Below are positions 1-7,915 of a DNA stretch of 64,000 bases, piece by piece. The stretch spans positions 310,001-374,000 of the forward strand of contig CAWCRN010000019.1 of assembly GCA_963797835.1 (NCBI GenBank), in the 5' to 3' direction. This stretch comes from JBDTSW01 sp963797835. Its GTDB lineage: Bacteria; Actinomycetota; Thermoleophilia; Solirubrobacterales; 70-9. The notes under the pieces are model-generated. The model saw nothing but the letters and a program-made list of their open reading frames with translations. It searched no databases and was not told the DNA's origin. The translations under genes were made by a program, and so were the position numbers. Position 1 is the first letter of the stretch, and every line of letters begins with the position of its first letter.

Positions 1-109
1 GCACGCTATCGGCTCCAGTCCTCCGCTGGCCCGAGCGCAATCAACGTGATCGGGTCCATTGCGCTGGCAATATACCGCCCGCCACAAGCGTGCCCGAGGC
101 GCGGGAGCG

Positions 110-550
110 TCACATCTGTTCGGCGAGGTTCTGGGAGAAGGTCGCGATCATCGCCTCGGTGACAGCTGCGATAACACCCTCGCCCATCTGGGCGGCCTTG
201 CCGACGACGTTGACTTCGGAGTGAATCGCCACCTCGGTCACAGCGCCGGCCTCTTTCAGCTGGAGCTCGATCCTCGCATCGGCGTTGCCCTGGCCTCCTG
301 CCTCCTTCGCCCTGGCGGTCAGCACCGCGCGACGGGCGGCATCGTCCCGCTCGACGATCTCGGCGGGGCCGGTGTAGGTCATCGACATCGACCCGAGCTT
401 GATCTTGACCTCGGCGGTGACCTTCTCGTCGCTCTCCTTCTCGATCACCCTGGCGTCGGGCACACAGGGGACAACTCGTTCGAGGTCGAGCATCGTGCTC
501 CAGACCTGATCGACCGGCTTCTCGACCGAGAATGAATTGTCGAACTCCAC
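110..550 (-). CDS. CoxG-like SRPBCC-fold protein
   Basis: 146 residues, the normal length of the CoxG (carbon monoxide dehydrogenase subunit G)/SRPBCC family. Seen: a typical opening with FSVEKPVDQVWSTMLD, a middle segment GSMSMTYTGPAEIVERDD and the C-terminal helix region EAMIATFSQNLAEQM. CoxG proteins are helix-grip-fold proteins linked to maturation or membrane recruitment of aerobic CO dehydrogenase-type hydroxylases, but no coxLMS gene is in the window, so a role in CO oxidation is not supported here. The GTG start at 550 lies only 24 bp from the divergent YceI start at 575, so the two promoters must overlap or lie inside the genes. Confidence 0.85.
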   Translation of the reverse strand: MEFDNSFSVEKPVDQVWSTMLDLERVVPCVPDARVIEKESDEKVTAEVKIKLGSMSMTYTGPAEIVERDDAARRAVLTARAKEAGGQGNADARIELQLKEAGAVTEVAIHSEVNVVGKAAQMGEGVIAAVTEAMIATFSQNLAEQM

Positions 551-574
551 GATTCAAAGCTACCGTTCGTACCC

Positions 575-1135
575 GTGTCCCTGCAGGCAGGCATCCACAA
601 GTTCGGGCCGGACAACGCCGCGCTTCGAGTGAAGACGGGCCGGCAGGGTGCGGCCGCCAAGGTGGGCCACGACCTCGTCATCGATGTCACCTCCTGGGGG
701 GCGACGCTCGACGTCGGCGAGGATCGGGGGCATGTCAGCCTGGAGTTCAATGCCGACCCTGATTCCCTTCGGATACGCGAAGGCACCGGCGGGGTCCAGC
801 CGCTGAGCGACGAGGACCGGGCCGACATCCAGCAGACCATCGACGGCGAGGTGCTGAAGGGGGAGTCGATCGAGTTCCGCTCCACTGCCGTCGAGGCCTC
901 GGACGGCGGCCGGCTTCTGTCCGCGAGCGGTGAGCTCAAGATGGCGGGCAGCAGCCACCGGGTCGAGTTCGAGCTGAGCATCAGCTCTAAGGGCGAGATG
1001 AGTGGCGGCGCCACCCTCCGGCAGACCGACTGGGGGATCAAGCCTTACTCGGCGCTGTTCGGGGCCCTCAAGGTCGCGGACGAGGTCGAGGTCGTGGTCG
1101 AGGCGCGCTTGCCAACAAGCGAAAGCCCCGGTTGA
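575..1135 (+). CDS. YceI-like lipocalin-fold protein
   Basis: 186 residues with a YceI-type pattern: FGPDNAALRVKTGRQGAAAKVGHD near the N-terminus, then DVTSWGATLDV and a C-terminal WGIKPYSALFGALKVADEVEV. YceI domains are beta-barrels that bind isoprenoid or other amphiphilic ligands. There is no signal peptide, so this version is probably cytoplasmic, unlike periplasmic YceI of proteobacteria. The GTG start at 575 is the first start that keeps the domain complete. It is divergent from the CoxG-like gene. Confidence 0.8.
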   Translation: MSLQAGIHKFGPDNAALRVKTGRQGAAAKVGHDLVIDVTSWGATLDVGEDRGHVSLEFNADPDSLRIREGTGGVQPLSDEDRADIQQTIDGEVLKGESIEFRSTAVEASDGGRLLSASGELKMAGSSHRVEFELSISSKGEMSGGATLRQTDWGIKPYSALFGALKVADEVEVVVEARLPTSESPG

Positions 1136-1309
1136 GGATTCGGCAGGAACCGTCTCGGGGTCGATGGTGGTTGCGCCGCGGGTGGCCGATCAGCAAGCGC
1201 TTCTTCCGATCGCGGGAAGGACTGGGGGTTGTGGGCGTCTTAGCCGGTAGACGCACACGCGATCGCGCTCCAGCGGTCGAACACCCACAACTCCAGAGGT
1301 GCTCCTCAA

Positions 1310-2329
1310 ATGAACACCAACTCACGGGCCAAATGGCCACTCCCCCTGATGGCAACAGCAACCGTGCTCGCCCTGCTGCTCGCGGCCCTCGTCATTCCGG
1401 CGAGTTCGAACGCGAGCTACCAGGGCGTGCGGGTCGCGATCAACGACGGCACCCTCGAGGTCAAGGGCAGCGATCGCGCCGATACCCTCGCGCTTCGGCT
1501 GGAGGCCGGCGACCCGAACCGGATCCAGGTCGACGTGGGCGATGACGGCTCGGCCGATCGCTCGTTCGCGCGCGACGATGTCGCAGCCATCGAGGTCAGG
1601 ATGGGCGACGGTGACGATTCCGTTCGCGTCGACGACACGAACGGGGCGTTCACCGCCTCCGTCCCTACGACGATCACCGGTGGCGACGGTGACGACTCGC
1701 TGAACGGCGGCCTCGGCGCCGAGACGTACAAGGGCGGCAAGGGCAAGGACGGGGTCGACGGCAACGGCGGCAACGACAACGCCTCCCTGGGCGGCGGGAC
1801 GGACGCCTTCCGCTGGGATCCGGGCGACGGCAGCGACGAGATCGACGGCCAGGACGGCCGCGACACGATGCTGTTCAACGGTGCCGCCGGGGGCGAGACC
1901 GTGACGATGACGGCGGCCGGAAGACGGCTCGTGTTCGTCCGCCAACCCGGCAACGTCACGATGGACACGGACGACGTCGAGATCGTCGACTTCAACGCTC
2001 TCGGCGGAGCCGACAGCATCACAGTCAACGACCTGACGGGCACGGACGTGACCCAGACCAACCTCGACCTTGCGGTCGCGCTCGGCGGCAACGCGGGCGA
2101 CGCCCTCGTCGACAACGTGGTCGTCAATGCGACGAACGGTGAGGACTCGATCAACATCGACGGCAACGGGTCGGGGGCCGATGTGACCGGGCTCGCCACG
2201 GCCGTCTCGGTCACACACGCCGACCCGACCGACACTCTCTCCGTCAACACCCTCGCGGGCACCGACAGCGTGGTCGCGAACGGAGTCGCCGGAGTGCTTC
2301 AGGTGCTGGTCGACGGCGCACCCGTCTAG
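1310..2329 (+). CDS. secreted acidic repeat protein (RTX/hemolysin-type Ca-binding-like)
   Basis: 339 residues. A Sec signal peptide is visible (positively charged start, then LLLAALVIPASSNA with likely cleavage near residue 35). The mature part is rich in Asp/Gly, with GGDGDDSLNGGLGAETYKGG and related nonapeptide-like turns characteristic of RTX calcium-binding repeats, followed by a beta-rich segment with repeated DxxVVNATNGEDSI-like units. It is probably exported and surface-associated or released; its target is unknown. It precedes an ECF sigma/anti-sigma pair but is separated from it by a strong terminator. Confidence 0.75.
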   Translation: MNTNSRAKWPLPLMATATVLALLLAALVIPASSNASYQGVRVAINDGTLEVKGSDRADTLALRLEAGDPNRIQVDVGDDGSADRSFARDDVAAIEVRMGDGDDSVRVDDTNGAFTASVPTTITGGDGDDSLNGGLGAETYKGGKGKDGVDGNGGNDNASLGGGTDAFRWDPGDGSDEIDGQDGRDTMLFNGAAGGETVTMTAAGRRLVFVRQPGNVTMDTDDVEIVDFNALGGADSITVNDLTGTDVTQTNLDLAVALGGNAGDALVDNVVVNATNGEDSINIDGNGSGADVTGLATAVSVTHADPTDTLSVNTLAGTDSVVANGVAGVLQVLVDGAPV

Positions 2330-2345
2330 ACCGTTTGGAGGTCGC

Positions 2346-2374
2346 GGGGCCCCGGCTCACGGAGCCGGGGCCCC
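2346..2374 (+). terminator. strong hairpin terminator
   Basis: Perfect 13-bp stem with a 3-nt loop (arm GGGGCCCCGGCTC), starting 16 bases after the stop of the secreted repeat protein. There is no long T tract, as is usual in GC-rich actinobacteria. Confidence 0.8.
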
Positions 2375-2425
2375 TCCCTGTCGACGGCGAGGTCGAAGTC
2401 CCCCCAGCAAGAGAATTCGTGATCC

Positions 2426-2980
2426 ATGCTCGCGACGTTACGCTCGGACGCTGTGATGGTCCCGGACCGGATGCTCGATCCCAACACCCTGGGCGATCAC
2501 ATCGATCGCCTGTTCCGCGCTGCGTGGGCATTGTCCGGCTCGCGTGCCGAAGCCGAGGACCTCGTGCAGGAGACGTTCGCCCGCGTGCTCGCCAAGCCGC
2601 GCCGGATCCGCAACGAAGACGACGTCGGCTACCTGCTTCAGGTCCTGCGGAACACCTTCATCAGCTCGCGCCGCGCGGCGGCCCGCCGGATCGCGCCGGA
2701 AGCGCTGGACGACAGGTACGAGCCGGTTGATCCGAGCGCGGCCAGCAGGCCCGAGCAGGCCGCCGAAGCGCGGGAGGTGTTCGCGGTGATCGCCGGCCTC
2801 TCCGAGCCGTTCCGCGACGCCATCGTCGCCGTCGACATGGCCGGCCTCAGCTACGCGGAGGCGGCGGAGCTCCTCGATACCAAGGAGGCGACCATCACCT
2901 CGAGGCTGTTCCGGGCGCGGGCGCAGGTCGCCCGCGGGATGAAATCGTCCCCGGAGAGCGTCGAAACGAGTAGAGGCTGA
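2426..2980 (+). CDS. ECF-family RNA polymerase sigma factor
   Basis: 184 residues with sigma region 2 (AEDLVQETFARVLAKP, about residues 42-57) and region 4 (LSEPFRDAIVAVDMAGLSYA then EAAELLDTKEATITSRLFRA), the usual two-domain ECF layout. It should direct RNA polymerase to a dedicated promoter set. The next gene starts 4 bases after the stop and encodes a one-TM protein that fits an anti-sigma factor, so the pair probably forms one regulatory unit. An internal ATG at 2456 is an alternative start. Confidence 0.9.
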   Translation: MLATLRSDAVMVPDRMLDPNTLGDHIDRLFRAAWALSGSRAEAEDLVQETFARVLAKPRRIRNEDDVGYLLQVLRNTFISSRRAAARRIAPEALDDRYEPVDPSAASRPEQAAEAREVFAVIAGLSEPFRDAIVAVDMAGLSYAEAAELLDTKEATITSRLFRARAQVARGMKSSPESVETSRG

Positions 2981-2984
2981 ACCG

Positions 2985-3683
2985 ATGCCCGGCGAGAACG
3001 ACAAGCCGCTGACCGAAGAAGAGCTCGCGCTCGCGCGCGAGGGCGAGGCGCTGATCGCGGCCGCGGCGGCCGATGTTCACGCTCCGCATTCGTTGCGGGA
3101 GGCGATCGAGCGTGAGCGCGAGCGCGCCATGGCGCAGACGCGCGGGCCGTTTTGGCGCCGGCACCGCTGGGGTCTGGCCGCGGCGGGGACGGCTGCGGCG
3201 GCGCTTGCCGCCGTCGTGATAGCCGTCGGTACCGGCGGCGAGGAGGCGGAACCGTCGCTCGGCGAGGTCTACGCGGCCGCCGAACTCGCGCCGACCGCGG
3301 CCGCGCCGGCGACGCTCGGCGGCGAGCCGCCGGTGCTCGACGCCAAGGTCGGCAACCTGGAGTTCCCGGACTGGCAGGAGGGGTTTGGCTGGAAGGCCGT
3401 CGGGCGGCGCGATGACACGCTCTCCGGGCGCCCGGTCACGACCGTCTTCTATCGCAGCCCAGCGGGGGCGCGGCTCGGCTATGCCGTGGTGTCCGGAGAC
3501 GCCCTCGGCGACGACCCACCCGGCCGCGAGGTCACGCGCGGTGGCAACACGTACGACGTCGCACAGGTGGGCGAGCGCACGATCGTTACGTGGACCCAGG
3601 AGGGCCACACCTGCGTGATCACGGCCCCTTCGGCGGTGCCGCAGGGGCGACTGGTCGGCCTGGCCGCGTCGCGGAACGTCTGA
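2985..3683 (+). CDS. probable membrane anti-sigma factor
   Basis: 232 residues: a cytoplasmic N-terminal helix-rich part (about 1-58), a single membrane segment (WGLAAAGTAAAALAAVVIAV, about 62-81) and an extracellular domain with WQEGFGWKAVGRRDD and YRSPAGARLGYAVV. No HxxxCxxC zinc motif is visible, so it is not a ZAS-type anti-sigma factor. The assignment rests on topology and on its position directly behind the ECF sigma gene, so it is an inference. Confidence 0.7.
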   Translation: MPGENDKPLTEEELALAREGEALIAAAAADVHAPHSLREAIERERERAMAQTRGPFWRRHRWGLAAAGTAAAALAAVVIAVGTGGEEAEPSLGEVYAAAELAPTAAAPATLGGEPPVLDAKVGNLEFPDWQEGFGWKAVGRRDDTLSGRPVTTVFYRSPAGARLGYAVVSGDALGDDPPGREVTRGGNTYDVAQVGERTIVTWTQEGHTCVITAPSAVPQGRLVGLAASRNV

Positions 3684-3720
3684 TTGAGACGTGTTTAAGC
3701 ATCTGATTGAATAGGTTGGG

Positions 3721-4344
3721 ATGAAACCGGCTGGAAGGGACAGGCGACGCGAGGCGGGCAGCCGGACGCGCGCGCGGCTGATGGACGCCGCATTGGACCT
3801 GCTCGCCCAACGAGGGGAGGATGGGGTCACCCTCCGCGCGCTGACGGATGCAGCCGAGGCGAACGTGGCGGCGGTGAGTTACCACTTCGGCTCGCTGCAA
3901 GCGCTCTGCGACGCGGCGATCGAGGATGCGTTGGAGCGCTACCTAGACGCCCAACAGCAGTCGGTTGGTGCGCTAAGCCCTGAGTCCTCGCTCCAGGAGC
4001 TAGCGGCAGCCTTCTCTCGGCCGATGATCGGCGCCCTCGCCGCGGGCGGTCGTGATCTCGCGGTGATGCGCATCGTTGCGCGCAGCGGGATCGATCCTCC
4101 TCGGGAATGGGATCGACTTGACGCCCGCTTCGATCAGATCCGCGCCGACTGCCTTCGAGTGCTGAAAGCGAACGTTCCCGACGTCAAGGACAAGGAGCTC
4201 AACCTTCGCACTCGGTCCGTCGCCGGCATGTTGAACTGGCTCGTCCTCGCACCGGTCGGGGCGGAGCTGCGAGACAAGTCCGAAAGGCAGCTGGAGCGAC
4301 TGCTGGTCCCGATGCTCGCCGGCGCGTTCCGCGGCACGAGCTGA
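3721..4344 (+). CDS. TetR/AcrR-family transcriptional regulator
   Basis: 207 residues. The N-terminal helix-turn-helix is clear: RARLMDAALDLLAQRGEDGV, then TLRALTDAAEANVAAVSYHF. The C-terminal ligand domain is diverse, as in the family. The gene lies just upstream of two identical palindromes that flank the promoter of the MBL-hydrolase operon, making it the prime candidate for their repressor. A weaker palindrome-like copy at 3695-3710, before its own start, suggests autoregulation. Confidence 0.9.
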   Translation: MKPAGRDRRREAGSRTRARLMDAALDLLAQRGEDGVTLRALTDAAEANVAAVSYHFGSLQALCDAAIEDALERYLDAQQQSVGALSPESSLQELAAAFSRPMIGALAAGGRDLAVMRIVARSGIDPPREWDRLDARFDQIRADCLRVLKANVPDVKDKELNLRTRSVAGMLNWLVLAPVGAELRDKSERQLERLLVPMLAGAFRGTS

Positions 4345-4370
4345 TTCGCGAAGCCTCCGCACCAAATAAG

Positions 4371-4386
4371 TCAAGCAATCGCTTGA
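4371..4386. promoter_or_regulatory. TetR-type operator, copy 1
   Basis: TCAAGCAATCGCTTGA, with inverted arms TCAAGC/GCTTGA. It overlaps the -35 hexamer at 4383-4388. An exact second copy starts 39 bp downstream. Confidence 0.75.
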
Positions 4387-4410
4387 CAAGTTGGCACACT
4401 TCGTTAATAT
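4383..4410 (+). promoter_or_regulatory. promoter of the MBL-hydrolase operon
   Basis: TTGACA at 4383-4388, a 16-bp spacer and TAATAT at 4405-4410. It is bracketed by the two identical palindromes, the classical geometry for repression. An AGGAGG ribosome-binding site lies 6-11 bases before the ATG at 4449. Confidence 0.65.
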
Positions 4411-4425
4411 CAAGCAATCGCTTGA
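4410..4425. promoter_or_regulatory. TetR-type operator, copy 2
   Basis: Identical 16-mer to copy 1, just downstream of the -10 element and upstream of the ribosome-binding site of the MBL gene. Confidence 0.75.
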
Positions 4426-4448
4426 TCGAATACTAAGGAGGAGGCCTG

Positions 4449-5447
4449 ATGAGCAAGCTGGACACGACGACGGAAGCGGCAGCGGATACGCGACCCCCCA
4501 GCGCCGATGACCTGCCGGAGTATGCGCCGGTGCCTCGATCGGCCTTCGGCCCCGCCCTCAACGAACAGGACTACTACGTCGGCCGCGTGGAGCGAAATCT
4601 CTACTGGATGACCGACGGCACCTACCAGTCGGCGTTCCTGACGACCACCGACGGCGTCGTCCTGCTCGACGCGCCGCCCACCATCGGCCACAACATCCAG
4701 CGCGCTGTAGACGAGATCGCTGACGCCAACGGCGTCAGTAACACGGTTACCCATCTCATCTACTCCCACCACCACGCCGACCACGCCGGTGCCTCGTCGC
4801 TCTTCGATAAGGACGTCGCACGGATCGGGCACGAGGAGACACGAAACCTGCTGCTGCGCGACGGCGACCCGGCCCGACCGGCGCCGGAGGAGACCTTCCA
4901 GGACCGCCGCACCCTTGAGATCGGAGGCGAACGCATCGAGCTCGCCTGGCACGGCTCCAACCACTCGCCCGACAACATTTTCATCCACCTGCCGGACCAC
5001 GACACGCTCATGCTCGTTGACATCGTCAACCCTGGCTGGGCGCCGGTCTACCTGAGCAACCTGACCGAGGACGTGCAGGGCTATATCAAGGCGCCGGACG
5101 CCGCGCTGACCTATGCGTGGAAGCACTTCATCGGTGGGCACATGGGCAGACTCGGGACGCGCGACGACATCGCGCTGCACCAGCGCTACATGGCGGACAT
5201 CGCCGACAGCTCGCAGCAGGCGCTCGACACCGTCGATCCCACCCCTTACTTCGTCAAGTACGGCGACAACACGTGGGCCGCGGTCCGGGGATACCTGGAC
5301 GCCGTCACCGCCGCTGCCGCGGAGCCGGTGATCGAGAAGTACACCGGCGTGCTGGCGTCGGCCGATGTCTTCACGGCCAGCACCACGTTCCACGTCATGC
5401 AGTCGCTGCGCCTCGACAAGGGCTACGGCTCGCAGGTCCACCCGTAG
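4449..5447 (+). CDS. MBL-fold metallo-hydrolase
   Basis: 332 residues of the metallo-beta-lactamase superfamily. The zinc-binding motif HHHADHAG follows LIYS near residue 103; further ligands are expected at the His in WHGSNHSPDN, the Asp in LMLVDIVNPGW and the His in FIGGHMG. The fold covers lactonases, glyoxalase-II-like and arylsulfatase-like hydrolases, and the substrate cannot be read from sequence. It is the first gene of a run with two NTF2-like proteins, controlled by the TetR-type operators. Confidence 0.88.
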   Translation: MSKLDTTTEAAADTRPPSADDLPEYAPVPRSAFGPALNEQDYYVGRVERNLYWMTDGTYQSAFLTTTDGVVLLDAPPTIGHNIQRAVDEIADANGVSNTVTHLIYSHHHADHAGASSLFDKDVARIGHEETRNLLLRDGDPARPAPEETFQDRRTLEIGGERIELAWHGSNHSPDNIFIHLPDHDTLMLVDIVNPGWAPVYLSNLTEDVQGYIKAPDAALTYAWKHFIGGHMGRLGTRDDIALHQRYMADIADSSQQALDTVDPTPYFVKYGDNTWAAVRGYLDAVTAAAAEPVIEKYTGVLASADVFTASTTFHVMQSLRLDKGYGSQVHP

Positions 5448-5509
5448 GCCCCGCGATCCCAACCGACGGAGGTCCCACCCAACACACACGTCGAACAAGG
5501 AGAAGTGAG

Positions 5510-6010
5510 ATGAGCTACGACAACGAAGCAATCGTTCGGCGCGCCTACCACGCGGCGGAGGGCAACGTTCATGACGTCCCCGGGTTCGTGGGCAGCTTTA
5601 CCGAGGGCGGCGTGTTCAACGACGTCGTCGGCCAGGAGAGCTATCGGGGCGAGCAACTCGGTGAGGTTGTGCTGCGCATGGGCAAGCTCCTCCCCGACGT
5701 CCATCGTGAGCTACACCGCGTCACCGTGCTCCAGGACGTGGTCGCAGTCGAGCTGTCGATTCAGGGCACGTTCCTGGGACCGCTGGAGACGCCCGCGGGG
5801 ATCGTCCAGCCGACCGGAGCGAAGATCGACGTGCCGACTGCCGACTTCTGGTATCTGCGCGACGGCAAGGTCGAGACGTTCAGCTGCTACGTCGGGTACA
5901 GCATCATGTTCGCCCAGATGGGCGTGATGCCCGACTTCGCATCGGCGGTCGACGAGGTGGGCGTGGCGGAGGCCGAGAAGCTCGCGTCGCAAGGTCAAGG
6001 GGCCGAGTAA
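5510..6010 (+). CDS. NTF2/SnoaL-like protein
   Basis: 166 residues with the cone-shaped alpha+beta barrel pattern of the NTF2-like superfamily: N-terminal helix NEAIVRRAYHAAEGN, the segment LHRVTVLQDVVAVELSIQGTF and the C-terminal strand DFWYLRDGKVETFSCYV. The ATG at 5510 has an AAGGAG site 7-12 bases upstream. Members act as small isomerases, cyclases or binding proteins; the reaction is unknown. It is adjacent to a second NTF2-like gene and the MBL gene, consistent with a small catabolic module. Confidence 0.8.
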   Translation: MSYDNEAIVRRAYHAAEGNVHDVPGFVGSFTEGGVFNDVVGQESYRGEQLGEVVLRMGKLLPDVHRELHRVTVLQDVVAVELSIQGTFLGPLETPAGIVQPTGAKIDVPTADFWYLRDGKVETFSCYVGYSIMFAQMGVMPDFASAVDEVGVAEAEKLASQGQGAE

Positions 6011-6454
6011 GTGCCTGCGGAGCTCGAGGACCGCTTGGCGATCCGGACGCTCGTCGATGCCTACGCGCACTGCGCCGATCGCCGGGATGCCGAGGGGCAG
6101 AAGGAGCTCTTCACCGAGGACACCCACTTCGTCGTGTACATGGACGGGGAGGGCAGCGAGCCATCACAGGAGCTCGACGGCCGCGAGGCGCTGACGCCGG
6201 TCTTCGCCGACCTGAACAGGTACGAGGCGACGACCCATTTCAACGGCCAGAGCACGATCGTGCTCGACGGGGATCGAGCGACCGGCGAGAGCTACTGCCT
6301 CGCCCACCACGTCTACACCGAGGACGGCGAGCGCAAGCTGATGATCGCCTCCCTTCGGTATGACGACACGTTCGTCAAGCGCGACGGCTCCTGGCTCTTC
6401 GCCGAACGCAAGCTCTACGTCGACTGGACCCAGACCCGAACGACGCGTCCCTAG
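6011..6454 (+). CDS. SnoaL-like (NTF2 superfamily) protein
   Basis: 147 residues with a GTG start immediately after the previous stop codon, so translation is probably coupled. Opening LEDRLAIRTLVDAYAHCADR and closing RYDDTFVKRDGSWLFAERKL are typical of the SnoaL_4-like group often found near catabolic oxidoreductases. Function unassigned. Confidence 0.8.
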   Translation: MPAELEDRLAIRTLVDAYAHCADRRDAEGQKELFTEDTHFVVYMDGEGSEPSQELDGREALTPVFADLNRYEATTHFNGQSTIVLDGDRATGESYCLAHHVYTEDGERKLMIASLRYDDTFVKRDGSWLFAERKLYVDWTQTRTTRP

Positions 6455-6558
6455 CGCCCGGCAAGCGTCGCGTTGCCAGCTCCCGAAACCGAGAGAGCCG
6501 CCTGGCCGCGGCATGGGGAGTCTGGACGACCAGCGGCGACTCGACCGAGCGATGGGGT

Positions 6559-6581
6559 TTGGTACCACCGCTGGTACCACG
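6559..6581. repeat. tandem TGGTACCAC repeat
   Basis: Two 12-bp units, each beginning TGGTACCAC, in the 258-bp gap before the FAD oxidase gene. They resemble the tandem TTGGTACCCGC units beside tRNA fragments at 32.6 and 38.2 kb, but no tRNA fragment is seen here. The rest of the gap shows nothing recognisable. Confidence 0.4.
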
Positions 6582-6712
6582 GCGACCGGAGTCGGGCCCG
6601 CACCTCGGACGTTTCGGCACTCATACAGGCCAGACGCTCGCTGTCGATGGAGGCGAACTCATCTCACAGCCCGGGCGTTCGCGGTTGCAGCGCCCCACGT
6701 ACGATCCTGGAA

Positions 6713-7876
6713 ATGCCCCGCTCGGTCTCACCGCTTCCGGACTCCGCCGACGTGGTCATCCTCGGTGGCGGCGTGATCGGCACCAGCGCCGCCTTCCACC
6801 TGGCCGAGGCGGGCGTCGACGTCGCGCTCGTCGAGCGGGCGCAACTCGGGAGCGGCTCCACGTGCCGAGCGGCCGGCGGCGTGCGCACCCAGTTCTCTGA
6901 CGCGCTGAACGTCGAGCTTGCCAAGCGGAGCCTGGACGCGTTCCGCAACTTCGGCCGGCGGCCCGGGTGGGAGATCGACCTCAAGCAGGTCGGGTACCTG
7001 TTTGTCCTCAGCCGTGAGCCCGACGTCGAGAAGTTCGAGCGCAGCGTCGCGCTTCAGAACGAATACGGACTGGCTTCCCGGATGCTTACGGCCGGCGAAG
7101 CTCGTGAGCTATGCCCACTTGTGCAGGGGGACGACATCCTCGCTGGCGCGTTCTCACCCGGCGACGGCCACGCAACCCCCGAGGGCGTGGTCCAGGGATA
7201 CGCGTTCGCCGCCCGTGCCCACGGCGCGGAGATCCGCGTCAACTGCGAGGTACTCGACATCAACATCAGCAGCGCCGAGATCACCGAGGTCGTCACTGAC
7301 CACGGCTCGATCCGGACGAGCACCGTGATCTGCGCCGCCGGCGCCTGGTCGCGAAGCTGCGGCGCTATGGTCGGCTTGGATCTGCCGGTCACGCCGTTGC
7401 GGCGCCAGATCCTGTTCACCGAGATGATGGACGGACTCCCCGCCCAGATCCCCATGACGATCGACTTCGAGTCGAGCTTCTACTTTCACCGCGAGGGCCC
7501 CGGCCTATTGATGGGGATGTCCGATCCGCATGAGAAGCCGGGCTTCAGCGTCGAGACAACCGACGACTGGATCCCTGGCCTGATGGAGGTGGTCCGGCGG
7601 CGGGCGCCTCGGATCGCCGACGCCGGTATCCGCGGCGGGTGGGCCGGGCTTTACGAGATGACGCCAGACCACAACGCGATCATCGGGGAGGCGACGGGCG
7701 TGTCGCGCTTCCTCTACGCGACCGGGTTCTCCGGACACGGATTCCTCCAGGCCCCCGCCGTCGGCGAGATCCTCCGCGACCTGGTTTTGCGTCGCCCGCC
7801 GTTCGTCGACATAGAACCGTTGAGCCTGGAGCGCTTCGACACGTCCGCCCTTCGCCCCGAGTACAACGTTGTATAA
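6713..7876 (+). CDS. FAD-dependent amine/amino-acid oxidase (DAO family)
   Basis: 387 residues from the ATG at 6713. An upstream in-frame extension to 6473 lacks any domain sequence and is ignored. The dinucleotide fold VVILGGGVIGTSAAFHLAEA starts at residue 13, and the C-terminal FAD-binding strand reads YATGFSGHGFLQAPAVGEIL. This is the sarcosine-oxidase-beta/glycine-oxidase-like branch of the DAO family, which oxidises secondary or primary amines of amino acids. Next to ALDH7 and a lysine-dehydrogenase-type gene, it could oxidise a lysine-derived amino or imino acid; that is inference. Confidence 0.85.
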   Translation: MPRSVSPLPDSADVVILGGGVIGTSAAFHLAEAGVDVALVERAQLGSGSTCRAAGGVRTQFSDALNVELAKRSLDAFRNFGRRPGWEIDLKQVGYLFVLSREPDVEKFERSVALQNEYGLASRMLTAGEARELCPLVQGDDILAGAFSPGDGHATPEGVVQGYAFAARAHGAEIRVNCEVLDINISSAEITEVVTDHGSIRTSTVICAAGAWSRSCGAMVGLDLPVTPLRRQILFTEMMDGLPAQIPMTIDFESSFYFHREGPGLLMGMSDPHEKPGFSVETTDDWIPGLMEVVRRRAPRIADAGIRGGWAGLYEMTPDHNAIIGEATGVSRFLYATGFSGHGFLQAPAVGEILRDLVLRRPPFVDIEPLSLERFDTSALRPEYNVV

Positions 7877-7915
7877 GCGATCTTCACCTTCCGCCCAGAA
7901 CTCACGGAGCCACCA

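Noticed and set aside
1..109. A gene continuing past the left edge
   Set aside because: The minus-strand frame after the CoxG-like gene contains only a 17-codon ORF; nothing supportable is seen.
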